64,000 nt of DNA from Deinococcus radiotolerans (GCF_014647435.1 NZ_BMPE01000014.1:15721-79720), one strand, 5' to 3'. Positions 1 through 11,680 are shown, counted from the stretch's first letter. Numbers and translations are program-made. Notes: a model not told the origin generated them from the sequence alone.

Positions 1-168
1 CTGGGCAGCGTGAACGCCGAGTACGCGTACTACCTGGGCCTCAGCTATGAGCGCGGCGCCGGGGCGGTCGCGCCCGACCGCATCAAGGCCCGCGAGAACT
101 ACGAGCGCGCCCTTCAGATCGACTCGAAGTACAAAGACGCGCAGGACGCCCTCAACCGCGTCCGCTGA
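1..168 (+). CDS. TPR-repeat protein, C-terminal end (partial)
   Basis: The reading frame is open from base 1 to TGA at 166-168, so only the last 55 residues are present and the start lies outside the window. The visible stretch is helical, with the spacing of a tetratricopeptide repeat: Tyr-Tyr-Leu-Gly-Leu-Ser-Tyr, then Ala-Arg-Glu-Asn-Tyr-Glu-Arg-Ala-Leu, then a final Asp-Ala-Leu helix. TPR proteins act as protein-protein scaffolds. Nothing here tells which partner or compartment is involved. A perfect hairpin follows 20 bases downstream, which supports this as the true gene end. Confidence 0.75.
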   Translation: MGSVNAEYAYYLGLSYERGAGAVAPDRIKARENYERALQIDSKYKDAQDALNRVR

Positions 169-189
169 CCCGCAGAACCGGTCGCCCGT

Positions 190-217
190 GATGCCCCAGG
201 GAATCCCCCGGGGCATC
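190..217 (+). terminator. Hairpin terminator after the TPR gene
   Basis: GATGCCCC (190-197) and GGGGCATC (210-217) form a perfect 8-bp stem. A nested GGG/CCC pair sits in the 12-nt loop, and a short TTC-rich tail follows. It lies 21 bases after the TPR stop codon. Confidence 0.65.
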
Positions 218-749
218 TTCCGTTGCCGTGAGGCAAGACGGAGGCCGATCAGAACGCTGTGGGCGGCTTCTGTCGTTTGGCCCGGATGCAGGGCCGCCTG
301 ATTGACCTGTCACCGCAGGCTTACAAACGTAAAAAATTCACCTTCGGGGCTTTGGCTGCTCGGTGAAGCGCATGGTGCCGATCTGCGCGAACGTGAAAAA
401 CGCTCTGCAGAACAGGTTTTGCCGACTTGTGACGCCCCGCTCTGGACGCAGGCAGGACGCCTCTGCCCCTCCTCCTCCGGCCGCATCTTCATCTGGCAGA
501 CGGTGAGCGAGCAGAGAGACTCAGGCCGCTACCGTGAGGGCACTTCAGACGGCGCGCACACGACCCTGCCAGGGGAGAGGACGCCTGGAGTCTCCCGGCT
601 GTCCTCCCTCGTCTGCCCGTCCGGACTCAGCCTCTAAACGGGGTGCGGGTGGCGCTGACCCTGATGGACGGCGGGCCGCACGGGCAGCCCCCTGAAGAAC
701 GAGCTGGAACGCTGGCGCCTGAAGGCCCGTTCCCACTGCATCACCACCT
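218..749. other. Gene-free stretch, no supported gene
   Basis: About 530 bases lie between two hairpins. Open frames exist on both strands (for example 302-637 plus and 310-492 minus). Their translations are rich in Arg/Ser/Pro without a recognisable domain, ribosome site or -10 box. A TTGACC at 303-308 has no convincing -10 partner at normal spacing. I see no gene here. It could be a decayed gene or a long untranslated region. Confidence 0.4.
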
Positions 750-785
750 GGGCGGGACGACTCTGTGAGGGGAGTCGTCCCGCCC
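750..785. terminator. Strong hairpin at the end of the liv operon
   Basis: The 14-base arms at 750-763 and 772-785 (GGGCGGGACGACTC and its exact complement) are separated by 8 nt. The hairpin lies 22 bases past the livF stop codon, so it most likely ends the minus-strand liv transcript. There is no clear U-tract on that strand. Confidence 0.6.
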
Positions 786-807
786 ACGCCTGATGGGCGC
801 TGGGCTC

Positions 808-1512
<705 letters not shown>

Positions 1513-1651
1513 CACTGACCTCCTTCCGAGGGCTGCTGCGCCTGCGGGGCAGCCCGACAAGCGGATGCGAGTGGGCACAGGATGTGGATTCCGGAAGTGG
1601 AGTAGGGGTGCGGCGCTATAACGCAGGCCCACGCAATGGAGGGAATTCGCA

Positions 1652-2458
1652 TCATTCGCCTCCCAGGTACGCTTCGATGACTTTCGGGTCGCGCTGCACC
1701 TCGGCCGGGTTGCCCACGGCGATCAGCTGCCCGAAGTTCAGGACGGCCACGCGGTCACAGAGGTTCATGACCAGCGGTACGTGATGCTCGATGACCAGCA
1801 CGGTCAGGTCGAAGCGGTCCCGGACCTCGCGGATGAAGGCGGTTAGGCCGCCCTTCTCGGCGGTGTTCATCCCGGCGGCCGGTTCATCGAGGAGCAGCAC
1901 GCGCGGCTCGGTCGCCAGCGCGCGCGCGATCTCCAGGCGGCGCTGGTCGCCGTAACTGAAGTTCCCGGCGAGTTCCCCGGCGCGGTCGCCCATGCCGACC
2001 AGGTCCAGCAGCTCCCAGGCGCGGCGTTCCACCTGCGCCTCCTCGGCGCGGGCGGCGCCGAGCACACCCTGCCAGAGTCCGGCGCGGGTGCGGGTGTGCT
2101 GCGCGATCTTCACGTTCTCCAGCGCGCTCAGGCCGCGGAACAGGCGGATGTTCTGGAAGGTGCGGCTCATGCCCAGGGCCGCCACGCGGTTCGGTTGCAG
2201 GCCCGTGACGGTCTGCCCGCGGTACGTCAGCGTGCCGCTTGAGGGGGGCGTGAGGCCGGTCATGAGGTTGAACAGCGTGGTCTTGCCCGCACCGTTCGGG
2301 CCGATCAGGCCGAAGATCTCGCCCTCGTGCACGTCGAAGGACACGTCGTTCACGGCGACCAGTCCGCCGAAGCGGCGGGTCATGTTCCGCGCCTCAAGGA
2401 CCACGCTGCGCCCCGCGCGGACCGGAATGGGGGAGACGGGGACGTGCTCACCGGTCAT
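1652..2458 (-). CDS. livG: Branched-chain amino acid ABC transporter ATPase LivG
   Basis: Second ATPase of the Liv importer (268 residues). Walker A GPNGAGKT is at 53-60, the signature FSYGDQRR at 167-174 (the LSYGxQR-type motif usual for LivG), and Walker B VLLLDEP at 187-193. The PAAGMN segment follows, as expected for this subfamily. The start at 2458 overlaps the livM stop by four bases (ATGA), so translation is probably coupled. The frame stays open another 238 codons upstream through livM because of the high GC content. That extension is a frame shadow and not part of the protein. Confidence 0.93.
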   Translation of the reverse strand: MTGEHVPVSPIPVRAGRSVVLEARNMTRRFGGLVAVNDVSFDVHEGEIFGLIGPNGAGKTTLFNLMTGLTPPSSGTLTYRGQTVTGLQPNRVAALGMSRTFQNIRLFRGLSALENVKIAQHTRTRAGLWQGVLGAARAEEAQVERRAWELLDLVGMGDRAGELAGNFSYGDQRRLEIARALATEPRVLLLDEPAAGMNTAEKGGLTAFIREVRDRFDLTVLVIEHHVPLVMNLCDRVAVLNFGQLIAVGNPAEVQRDPKVIEAYLGGE

Positions 2459-3390
2459 GACTTCACCTCGGCCGCACTGACCGGGCCCGGCGCGGGCCGC
2501 TGCGGGGGACGGGGGCGGCCCAGGCGTTCCAGGGCGCCCACGATGCCCTGCGGGAGGTACAGGCTCGCCACGACCAGCACCAGGCCGTTGATCACGAGGC
2601 GCCAGTCGGTCAGGAAGCGCAGCACCTCGGGCACCGCGGCCAGGAGCGCCCCGCCCACCACGGGGCCCCACACGTTGCGGGACCCGCCGATCAGCACGGC
2701 TGCCAGGATCGTGATGCTGGCATCGAAGGTGCCCTGCTTGGCGTTCCAGGTGTTCAGGAAGGGCGCGCTCATCGCGCCGACCAGACCGGCCAGCACCGCG
2801 CCGATCACGAAGGCCAGCACCTTGTACTGCGTGGGCGGCACGCCCATCGCGTCGGCGGCCAGTTCGTCCTCGCGGATGGCGCGCAGCGCGCGGCCCACCC
2901 GGGAGCGTTCCAGCTGCCGCGCGAACAGCATGGTCAGCAGCAGCAGCGGCAGGAACAGGAAGATGTACTGCCAGCGGTCCTGGAAGCCGAACGCCTGCGG
3001 AATGCCGAAGATGCCCACCGCGCCGCCCGTGACGGTCAGGTTCAGGGCCACGACGCGCAGGATCTCCACGAACGCGATGGTCGCCAGCGCCAGGTAGATG
3101 CCGCGCAGCCGCAGCGCCGGGACGCCCACGATGACGCCCAGCAGGCCGCCCAGCACGGCGCCCGCCAGCCACGTCAGCGGGAACACGCCGTTGCCGAGCG
3201 TGTCGCGCAGGCCCGCGAAGGCCGGGTTGGTCAGGAGGATCGCGGCGGCGTACCCGCCCACCGAGTAGAAGCCGGGACTGGCGAGGCTCAGCTGCCCCGC
3301 CTGAAGCGGGAAGTACAGGCTCAGGCCCAGCAGGCCCGCCTGCATCATGGTGGCGATCAGGAAGCCGTACGTCTGAAGAAAGTCGTTCAT
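2455..3390 (-). CDS. livM: Branched-chain amino acid ABC transporter permease LivM
   Basis: Membrane permease of the Liv importer (311 residues). The protein is very hydrophobic, with about eight to ten predicted helices. It carries the LivM-type segment GLTGA-like/[16 protein letters not shown] (around residue 165-180), which contacts the ATPases. The start at 3390 has AAGGAGGGA upstream (3396-3404). It overlaps livG by four bases and follows livH by 14 bases, so it lies in one transcription unit with both. Confidence 0.92.
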   Translation of the reverse strand: MNDFLQTYGFLIATMMQAGLLGLSLYFPLQAGQLSLASPGFYSVGGYAAAILLTNPAFAGLRDTLGNGVFPLTWLAGAVLGGLLGVIVGVPALRLRGIYLALATIAFVEILRVVALNLTVTGGAVGIFGIPQAFGFQDRWQYIFLFLPLLLLTMLFARQLERSRVGRALRAIREDELAADAMGVPPTQYKVLAFVIGAVLAGLVGAMSAPFLNTWNAKQGTFDASITILAAVLIGGSRNVWGPVVGGALLAAVPEVLRFLTDWRLVINGLVLVVASLYLPQGIVGALERLGRPRPPQRPAPGPVSAAEVKS

Positions 3391-3404
3391 GTGCGGTTCC
3401 CTCC

Positions 3405-4379
<975 letters not shown>

Positions 4380-4453
4380 GGGTCCGCTCCTTTCACGAGA
4401 ACGCCGCCAGCGTCCAGAGGCTGACGGCACAGAAGGCGAGGGGGGGCGCGCCC

Positions 4454-4490
4454 GGGGTGGCGGGCTCAGGGCCCGTGGGCGCGCCACCCC
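4454..4490 (-). promoter_or_regulatory. Intercistronic hairpin between livK-like gene and livH
   Basis: GGGGTGGCG (4454-4462) pairs with CGCCACCCC (4482-4490) over 9 bp with a GC-rich 19-nt loop. It lies in the 120-base gap after the binding-protein stop codon. Such hairpins often act as partial terminators or mRNA stabilisers that keep the periplasmic binding protein more abundant than the membrane parts. That role is inferred from position only. Confidence 0.5.
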
Positions 4491-4499
4491 CCTCGGCGC

Positions 4500-5672
4500 T
4501 TACTTCAGGTAGACGAACGAGCCGTTCTTGGCGTCTTTCATCTTGATCTGCGCCACGTAGAATTCCTTCTGGATCACTTCGCCTTCCTTGTCGAAGGCAA
4601 TAGTGCCCAGCGGCGTGTTGTACTTCCCGGCGAGGATCTGCTTGTTCAGTGCGACGCGCAGGTCGTCCAGGTCGTAGGTGTTCAGTTTCTTCTTGCGGTC
4701 CAGGGCCTTAAGTGCTTCGACCATGACCTGAACGCCGGCGTAGGCCTGCGCGGCGAACTGGGGCGGGTCTTTCTTGTACTGCGCGCGGTATTCCTTCACG
4801 AACACCTGGTTGGCGGCGCTGCCCTGCGCGGGGCTGTACGCCTGCGCGATGATCACGCCGTCGCAGAGTTTCTGGCAGACGGGGAACATGTTGCTGGTGT
4901 TCAGGCCGTTTCCGCCGATGATCAGGCCCTTGTAGCCCAGCTGGCGCAGCTGCTTGACGAGGTTCCCGCCGTCCGCGGCGAGACCCGAGATGATCACGAG
5001 GTCCACCTTGGCGTTCAGGACGGCCGTGACCTGCGTGGTGAAGTCCGTGTCGGTCGTCTGGAACTTCTGCACGGTGGACAGGGTCAGGCCCTGGTCCTTC
5101 ACGGTCTGCTGGAAGGTGCCGGTCTCAGACGTGGAGAAGGCGTCGTTCTGCGCGTACAGCACCGCGACTTCCTTGATCTTCGGGTCGAGTTTCAGCGCCT
5201 GCTTCACGGCGTTCGGGGCGACCACCGCGACGGGCGCGGACACGCGGGAAATGAAGTCCCCGATCTGCGGGATGCCCTTGGCGGTGTTGCTGGGCCCCAG
5301 GACCGGCACCTTGGCGCGCTCGGCAATGGGGTCGGAGGCGAAGGCCTGCTGCGACAGGGTGGGCCCCACGATGCCCACCACGCGGTCCTTGGTGATGAGG
5401 TTCTGGAAGGCGTTGATGGCGCCAGCCTCGTCGCCGCCGGTGTCCTGGAAGGCCAGTTTGAAGGGCGTGCCGTTGATGCCGCCGCGGCCGTTGAGGAACT
5501 TCTCGGCGAATTTCGCGCCGATGACCTGTTCCTGCCCGAGCAGGGCGGTGTTGCTGGTCTGCGCGACTGCCACGCCGATCACGACGGTGTCGACTTTCTG
5601 AGCGTACGTCAGCCCCAGCGAGAGGGTCAGGGCGGCGGTGGCCAGGGCTGGAATGCGGGTGCTCGGGATCAT
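4500..5672 (-). CDS. livK: Branched-chain amino acid ABC transporter substrate-binding protein
   Basis: Periplasmic type I binding protein (Peripla_BP_6 type, 390 residues) that captures amino acids for LivHMGF. A signal peptide occupies about residues 1-24 (hydrophobic ATAALTLSLGL, cleavage near TYA-Q). The mature part has the family pattern: VVIGVAVAQTSNTALLGQE, GGDEAGAINAFQNLI, GIVGPTLSQQAFASDPIAE, then a second lobe ending KEFYVAQIK. The ATG at 5672 has GGAGG at 5681-5685. A 46-codon upstream extension was rejected because it crosses the promoter. It is first in the operon, with a sigma-A promoter at 5782-5810. The exact substrate cannot be read from sequence. Confidence 0.9.
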   Translation of the reverse strand: MIPSTRIPALATAALTLSLGLTYAQKVDTVVIGVAVAQTSNTALLGQEQVIGAKFAEKFLNGRGGINGTPFKLAFQDTGGDEAGAINAFQNLITKDRVVGIVGPTLSQQAFASDPIAERAKVPVLGPSNTAKGIPQIGDFISRVSAPVAVVAPNAVKQALKLDPKIKEVAVLYAQNDAFSTSETGTFQQTVKDQGLTLSTVQKFQTTDTDFTTQVTAVLNAKVDLVIISGLAADGGNLVKQLRQLGYKGLIIGGNGLNTSNMFPVCQKLCDGVIIAQAYSPAQGSAANQVFVKEYRAQYKKDPPQFAAQAYAGVQVMVEALKALDRKKKLNTYDLDDLRVALNKQILAGKYNTPLGTIAFDKEGEVIQKEFYVAQIKMKDAKNGSFVYLK

Positions 5673-5781
5673 GGGCAGAACCTCCAGTTCACCTGTCCCG
5701 GCGTCTCCGGGCAGGCGCAGTGAGCCGGTGCGCGTGCCACTGGCACGGGCGCAGAGCGGACTTGAGTTGTGGAACACGGTC

Positions 5782-5810
5782 ACTGTAGGCTGGGGAAAAT
5801 CACAAGTCAA
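5782..5810 (-). promoter_or_regulatory. Sigma-A promoter of the liv operon
   Basis: On the minus strand TTGACT (5805-5810) and TACAGT (5782-5787) are separated by exactly 17 bases. This is a near-consensus -35/-10 pair, placed about 110 bases before the livK-like start codon. Confidence 0.75.
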
Positions 5811-5817
5811 CTGGTCG

Positions 5818-5845
5818 AATGATCAGATCATTGAACTCAGTTCAA
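5818..5845. promoter_or_regulatory. Two tandem palindromes in the liv/HAMP divergent gap
   Basis: AATGATC-A-GATCATT (5818-5832) and TTGAACT-C-AGTTCAA (5831-5845) are each perfect 7-bp palindromes around one central base, overlapping by TT. They sit just upstream of the liv -35 element and about 30 bases before the HAMP gene. GntR/FadR-family proteins bind short palindromes of this size, so the regulator encoded at 6827 is the obvious candidate ligand. That assignment is inference. Confidence 0.6.
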
Positions 5846-5876
5846 AAATATTGGAATGCCAGTTCCCGGAGTGCCC

Positions 5877-6830
5877 ATGACCGCTGCCCCCCAGGCCACC
5901 ACCGCCACACCCGCCCCCACCCCCCGCCCCCTGAGCCTGCGCACCAAGGCCGTGCTGATCACCGCGCTGCCCATCCTCACGTTGGGCTTCCTGATCGCCG
6001 CGTACCTCACCGCGCACAACCGCGCCGAACTGAGCCGCATCTCCAGCAGCCTCAGCTCCGCCGTCGCCAGCCTCCTCGGCACCACCCTGGACGTCACCGA
6101 CCTCACCCAGGTCAGCACCCAGCTGCGCGCCGCCGTCAACGCCCCCAGCGTCGCCTTCATCGACGTGCAACCCGCCGGGGACGCCCCCCGCGCCTTCATC
6201 AGCGACACCCCCAGCACCGACTGGCTCCTGCGCCCCCAACTTGACGCGGCCCTCAGGGCCCACCCCGGCAGAACCCACTTCAGCTGGCCCGACACCCGCG
6301 CCGACGCCTACCGCGCCGCGCAGGCCACCCTCACCTCCAGCACGCCCGACAGCGTCCGCGAACACCTTCAGGCCGCGCAGGCCACCCTCAGCGCCACACG
6401 CGGCCAACCCCAGACCTTCGAGGTCACGCAACTCGATGTGTACGACACGCCCCAGGGCACCCGCGCCCTGCGCCTCCCCGGACAGGCCGCCCCACCCGGC
6501 GAGCGCCTGTTCCGCCTCACCATCGGCGTCACCCTGACCGACCTGACGGCCGCGCTGCACCGGCAACTCCTGATCGTCCTCAGCGCCTGCCTGATCACCG
6601 CCGTCACCGCCGCCCTCCTCGCCTGGACCGCCGCGCGCCGCGTCGTGACCCTGCTCCTCGCCATCACGCACGCCGCGCAGCAGGCCAGCCTCGGCCAGCT
6701 GCACGAACCCGTCCACATCCCCCGCCGCGGCCGACCCGACGAACTCAGCGACCTGATCGGCGCCATCGAACGCCTGCGCGTCAGCCTGCACCTCGCCCTG
6801 AACCGCCTGCGCCCCGGAAGCCGCCCATGA
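5877..6830 (+). CDS. Two-TM HAMP-domain membrane protein without output domain
   Basis: A 317-residue protein with the layout of a truncated receptor. It has a Pro/Thr-rich N-tail, TM1 about residues 22-45 (VLITALPILTLGFLIAAYL), a periplasmic domain of about 180 residues, and TM2 about 228-252 (LLIVLSACLITAVTAALLAW). A HAMP-like linker follows (about 250-305, with a Pro and the GRPDELSDLIGAIERL helix), and the protein then stops. There is no kinase, cyclase or chemotaxis domain. The ATG at 5877 follows CCGGAG; an in-frame ATG at 5856 is possible. Its stop overlaps the regulator start by four bases, so the two are co-translated. I infer it senses something outside the cell for that regulator. 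The specific function is unknown. Confidence 0.75.
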   Translation: MTAAPQATTATPAPTPRPLSLRTKAVLITALPILTLGFLIAAYLTAHNRAELSRISSSLSSAVASLLGTTLDVTDLTQVSTQLRAAVNAPSVAFIDVQPAGDAPRAFISDTPSTDWLLRPQLDAALRAHPGRTHFSWPDTRADAYRAAQATLTSSTPDSVREHLQAAQATLSATRGQPQTFEVTQLDVYDTPQGTRALRLPGQAAPPGERLFRLTIGVTLTDLTAALHRQLLIVLSACLITAVTAALLAWTAARRVVTLLLAITHAAQQASLGQLHEPVHIPRRGRPDELSDLIGAIERLRVSLHLALNRLRPGSRP

Positions 6831-7816
6831 CCGGCCCCGACCCCACCTTCACCCCGGACCAGCTCGAAAAACGCTCCCTGGGCGAACACATCGCCGCGCA
6901 CCTCCAGGAACTGCTGCTCGACGGTCGCCTCAAACCCGGCGATACCCTCCCCAGCCAGCGGGACCTCGCCCAGCGCTACGGCACCAGCGTCGCCGCCGTC
7001 CGCGAGGCCATCAGCATCCTCTCCGCCAGCGGCGTCGTCGACCCCAGACCCGGACGCGGCACCATCATCCTGCCCGTCACGCAGCAGGCCCCCAGCATCA
7101 ACCTCTGGCTGGGCGCCGTGCACGACGAACACGAAGCCCGCGCGTTCCTCGACACCCGCCAGGCCCTCGAGCACTACACCATCGCCCAGGCCGCCCAGCA
7201 CGCCACGCCCGAACAGCACACCGACCTCCTCGAACACCTGCACCGCATGCGCGACGCCCAGGGCGAACCCGAAGCGTTCATCCAGGCTGACCTGGCCCTG
7301 CACATGGCCATCGCGCAGGCGGCCGGGAATCCCGTTGTGCTGCGCCTGCTGCGCGCCATCCACATGCCCCTGGCCAACCTGCTGCGCGCCATCAGCACCG
7401 ACCTCATGCACGCCGGACGCTTCCCGCACCTGTACACCACCCACGAGCAGATCATCCACGGCATCATCCGCCGCGACCCCCAGGCCGCCACCCGCGCCTT
7501 CGACCACATGCTCGACCAGACCACCGAAGGCGGCACCCTGGAACGCGCCCTCGGGCACCCCAGCGAACCCGAACCGCCCCTGGGCGCCACCTTCCTCGAA
7601 GACCTCCACTGGAACCTCACCCGGCTCATCGGCCCCATGGCCGACGTCCTCATCCCCGAAGCGGCCAGCGAACTCGGCCTCGACCCCGACGCCCTGACCC
7701 GCACCCACCTGGAACGCTACCTGCACAACCTCGCCCGGCAACTCCCCGACGGCAAACAGGCCGAATGGACCGCACTGAGCAGCCTGCTGGAAAAACGCTA
7801 CGGGTCAGGCACGTGA
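6827..7816 (+). CDS. GntR-family regulator, FCD subfamily, with extra C-terminal domain
   Basis: A 329-residue transcription regulator. The GntR winged helix (about residues 15-82) contains LPSQRDLAQRYGTSVAAVRE and a GRGT wing. The FCD effector domain (about 100-232) keeps the metal/ligand set Asp155-x3-His159, His206 and His227. FCD regulators normally end near residue 230-240. This one continues about 90 residues with a helical segment containing LIGPMADVLI (267-276) and a YLHNLARQLPD stretch. That resembles the IGP-type helical domain found at the ends of some bacterial signalling proteins, a resemblance I could not verify. Translation is coupled to the HAMP gene (ATGA). Likely targets are the palindromes at 5818-5845. 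Confidence 0.85.
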   Translation: MTGPDPTFTPDQLEKRSLGEHIAAHLQELLLDGRLKPGDTLPSQRDLAQRYGTSVAAVREAISILSASGVVDPRPGRGTIILPVTQQAPSINLWLGAVHDEHEARAFLDTRQALEHYTIAQAAQHATPEQHTDLLEHLHRMRDAQGEPEAFIQADLALHMAIAQAAGNPVVLRLLRAIHMPLANLLRAISTDLMHAGRFPHLYTTHEQIIHGIIRRDPQAATRAFDHMLDQTTEGGTLERALGHPSEPEPPLGATFLEDLHWNLTRLIGPMADVLIPEAASELGLDPDALTRTHLERYLHNLARQLPDGKQAEWTALSSLLEKRYGSGT

Positions 7817-7862
7817 CCTGCTCATACGTCATCTGACGCAGGGCAGCGGGCGTCCATCTCCC

Positions 7863-8031
7863 TACACTGAAGTCATGATCTGGCGCAACGACACGCAGGA
7901 GGCCCGACCGGAGGGGGCCTGCCATGGCCGAAGAAATCTGGAAGCGGGAGCGACACGCTCGCCGCATCGCGGCCCGTCGTCTCAGCCTTCAGCTGTACGG
8001 TGTCCAGTTCAGACGGTGGACCTCGCCTGAT
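7863..8031 (+). promoter_or_regulatory. Leader with -10 box and possible leaderless mini-ORF
   Basis: TACACT (7863-7868) is followed six bases later by ATG (7875), the spacing of a leaderless start. That ATG opens a frame of about 50 codons running into the next gene in another frame. AGGAGG and a GGAGGGGG site within it serve the ATG at 7924. It may be a leader peptide coupled to the downstream gene or may simply give a short 5' leader. Confidence 0.35.
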
Positions 8032-8460
8032 GTGGATCAGGCGTGGCCGCGCGCCTGCTGGACATGGATCGGCCAGTTCGATCAACACTGGGAAGCGCAG
8101 GTGTGCACCTCGCGCCACCCAGGCTCCCGGCTTCTCACCATCCACCGGACCCGCAAGGGCCGAATCCGGATCATCTGCCACCGGGTTGGGTACGTCCAGC
8201 GGCGGGGCGCACCGTTTCGCACAGCCGTGATGACCTGGGAACTGGAGACCATCCAGCGTCAGCATCAGGACCGACTCGCGCGGCGTGTCCTTCAGGAAGG
8301 GGGACTCAGGGGCGGCATCTCCGCCGTCACACGGAAGGACCGCCGACGGTGGCGACAAGCCGGTCGGGAAGCGTGCCGACTGGCCCTGCTGGGCGAGATC
8401 GACCGAGCCGATGATCTCGACCCCCAGCCGCGACGACTGGGGGTGGACTGGATCCTGTAA
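7924..8460 (+). CDS. Hypothetical protein, 178 residues
   Basis: Not recognised. The product is basic and rich in Arg, Trp and Gln. Its N-terminal helix is MAEEIWKRERHARRIAARRL, the middle section has several Trp residues (WPRACWTWIGQFDQHWEAQV), and the C-terminal half is charged (RRWRQAGREACRLALL). No signal peptide or membrane segment is seen. GGAGGGGGCCTGCC precedes the ATG at good spacing. The gene ends 10 bases from the convergent polX stop. Codon use is slightly less GC-biased at third positions than in its neighbours, so it may be a recent or lineage-specific gene. Confidence 0.6.
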   Translation: MAEEIWKRERHARRIAARRLSLQLYGVQFRRWTSPDVDQAWPRACWTWIGQFDQHWEAQVCTSRHPGSRLLTIHRTRKGRIRIICHRVGYVQRRGAPFRTAVMTWELETIQRQHQDRLARRVLQEGGLRGGISAVTRKDRRRWRQAGREACRLALLGEIDRADDLDPQPRRLGVDWIL

Positions 8461-8470
8461 GCGCCCCGAG

Positions 8471-10177
<1,707 letters not shown>

Positions 10178-10228
10178 GCGCCCAGAGTAAAGGGCCCGGC
10201 GGACAGGGGGGCGCAGGCCCGGCGCGGC

Positions 10229-11014
10229 TCAGCCGTGCCGCACCCGTTCCTGGTACGACACGATCCGCCCGCCCACGTCATGAATCTGCTTGATGGCGTC
10301 AGTGAAGTGATAGCCGACCTCATCGGGCTTATGAGCGTCACTGCCGAGGACGAACGGAATGCCGCGCTCCGCCGCGGCGCGGGTCAGGTCCGGTGCGGGG
10401 TACGCCTCCTGGACGGGTTTGCGCCACCCGGCGGTGTTGAAATCCAGGCTCAGGCCGCGCTCGGCGATCACGTCCAGGGCGTGCAGCGCCGCGTACCCGT
10501 CCGGGTCGCGGTGCCCGAATTTCTTCGGCAGGTCCAGGTGCCCGATACTGTCGAACAGGCCCGATTTCGCGGCGCCTTCGGCCAGCGCGTAGTAGTCACG
10601 GTACAGGCCGCCCAGGTCACGACTGTCGTACTCCGCGATGAATTCCGGGTTGTCGAAGCCCCACGCGCCGATGTAATGGATGCTGCCGATCACGTAATCC
10701 CACGGGTGCGCACCCAGCACCTCCTCCACGAACCGTTCCGTGCCGGGGTGGAAGTCGGCTTCCAGGCCCAGCCGGACCTCCAGCCGACCCGCGAACTCCG
10801 CCTGAACGTCCTGCACGTCCGCCACGTACTGCGCCAGCTGGTCGCGGCGCATCCGCCACGGCGCGTCGTACCACGCGGGCATCGGCATGTGATCCGTGAA
10901 GCAGATGCCCGCCAGCCCAGCGTCCAGCGCCGCCTGCGCGTACTCGCGCGGCGCCCCCGTGGCGTGCCCGCACAGGGGCGTGTGCATATGCGAATCAAAC
11001 AGCGCAGCAGTCAT
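10229..11014 (-). CDS. PHP-domain phosphatase, histidinol-phosphatase (HisJ) family
   Basis: A 261-residue PHP metallophosphoesterase of the HisK/HisJ type, which removes phosphate from L-histidinol phosphate in histidine synthesis. The motifs are DSHMHTPLCGHA near the start, CFTDHMPMP, GLEADFHPG, YVIGSIHYIG, GHLDLPK and GSDAHKPDEVGYHF near the end. These supply the trinuclear metal ligands. The ATG at 11014 fits a leaderless start (TACCCT, 6 bases, ATG); an in-frame GTG two codons upstream is less likely. It follows polX on the same strand 51 bases upstream. hisB and hisH lie elsewhere in this window (50180-51408). General PHP phosphatases look similar, so the substrate is probable rather than certain. 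Confidence 0.82.
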   Translation of the reverse strand: MTAALFDSHMHTPLCGHATGAPREYAQAALDAGLAGICFTDHMPMPAWYDAPWRMRRDQLAQYVADVQDVQAEFAGRLEVRLGLEADFHPGTERFVEEVLGAHPWDYVIGSIHYIGAWGFDNPEFIAEYDSRDLGGLYRDYYALAEGAAKSGLFDSIGHLDLPKKFGHRDPDGYAALHALDVIAERGLSLDFNTAGWRKPVQEAYPAPDLTRAAAERGIPFVLGSDAHKPDEVGYHFTDAIKQIHDVGGRIVSYQERVRHG

Positions 11015-11039
11015 GCCCACAGGGTACGGCAGGGCGCGG

Positions 11040-11630
11040 TCAGCGGGCGTGGCGGGTCACGAAACGCAGGGTGACCTCCAGCATGCCCGCGAGCAGGCCG
11101 CCCACCAGCACGTTCCGCACCAGTTCTGTTGGCGAGGCCGGGGTCAGCGCGGGCAACAAAACGGTGCCGAGCTGCGCGGCCCGCACCGCCCAGGTCCAGC
11201 GGGTCAGGGCTACCGGGGCGGGGGTGTGCGTCTCGGCGGCCGTCTGGACGGGAGCGAACCACCAAGCGGCGGGCAGCATGCCCAGCGAATTCAGGCCTGT
11301 GCCGATTCGTTCGCCCGGGGTCTCGCTGGACGCGAGCAGGGCGTACAGGACGCCCAGCGCGTTCACGGCGAGCAGCACCCAGCGCCAGACGCGCAGAGCC
11401 TGGGCGCGTGCGGCGGGCTGTTCGGCCGCTTCGACAGACACCATCCAGCGCGCGAGGTTGGCCGTGAGCCAGATCAGCGGCACCATGAACATCAGGGCGA
11501 TCACGGGCGCGGTGGGATGCGCGCTCGTCGGTGCGACGGTCAGCGCGAACTGCACGGCCAGCAGCGTCCACAGCCACCGGCCGGCCGGCCGCGCGGCCGG
11601 AGCAGGTGGAATACGGTCCTGAAGGGTCAC
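11040..11630 (-). CDS. Hypothetical multi-spanning membrane protein
   Basis: A 196-residue integral membrane protein with about five hydrophobic helices (for example WLWTLLAVQFALTVA, PVIALMFMVPLIWLTANLA, WVLLAVNALGVLYALLA, NVLVGGLLAGMLEVTLRF). No family was recognised. The start is GTG at 11630, chosen because TATCCT lies exactly six bases upstream, the leaderless spacing seen across this window. A longer open frame upstream is a GC shadow. It sits 25 bases upstream of the PHP phosphatase gene on the same strand but has its own -10 box. Confidence 0.7.
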   Translation of the reverse strand: MTLQDRIPPAPAARPAGRWLWTLLAVQFALTVAPTSAHPTAPVIALMFMVPLIWLTANLARWMVSVEAAEQPAARAQALRVWRWVLLAVNALGVLYALLASSETPGERIGTGLNSLGMLPAAWWFAPVQTAAETHTPAPVALTRWTWAVRAAQLGTVLLPALTPASPTELVRNVLVGGLLAGMLEVTLRFVTRHAR

Positions 11631-11680
11631 CCGCGCAGGATAGAGGAGGAGGGAGGCCAGAGCACGTGAACCTGCACGGT

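Noticed and set aside
302..637. Open frame in the gap after the TPR gene
   Set aside because: No domain, ribosome site or promoter; its composition does not match real genes nearby.
2459..3172. LivG read as a 506-residue fusion with an upstream region
   Set aside because: The extra frame lies entirely within livM; the true start overlaps the livM stop by four bases.
5673..5810. A 46-codon extension of the binding protein upstream of ATG 5672
   Set aside because: It would run through the promoter and destroy the signal peptide; GGAGG is just upstream of ATG 5672.
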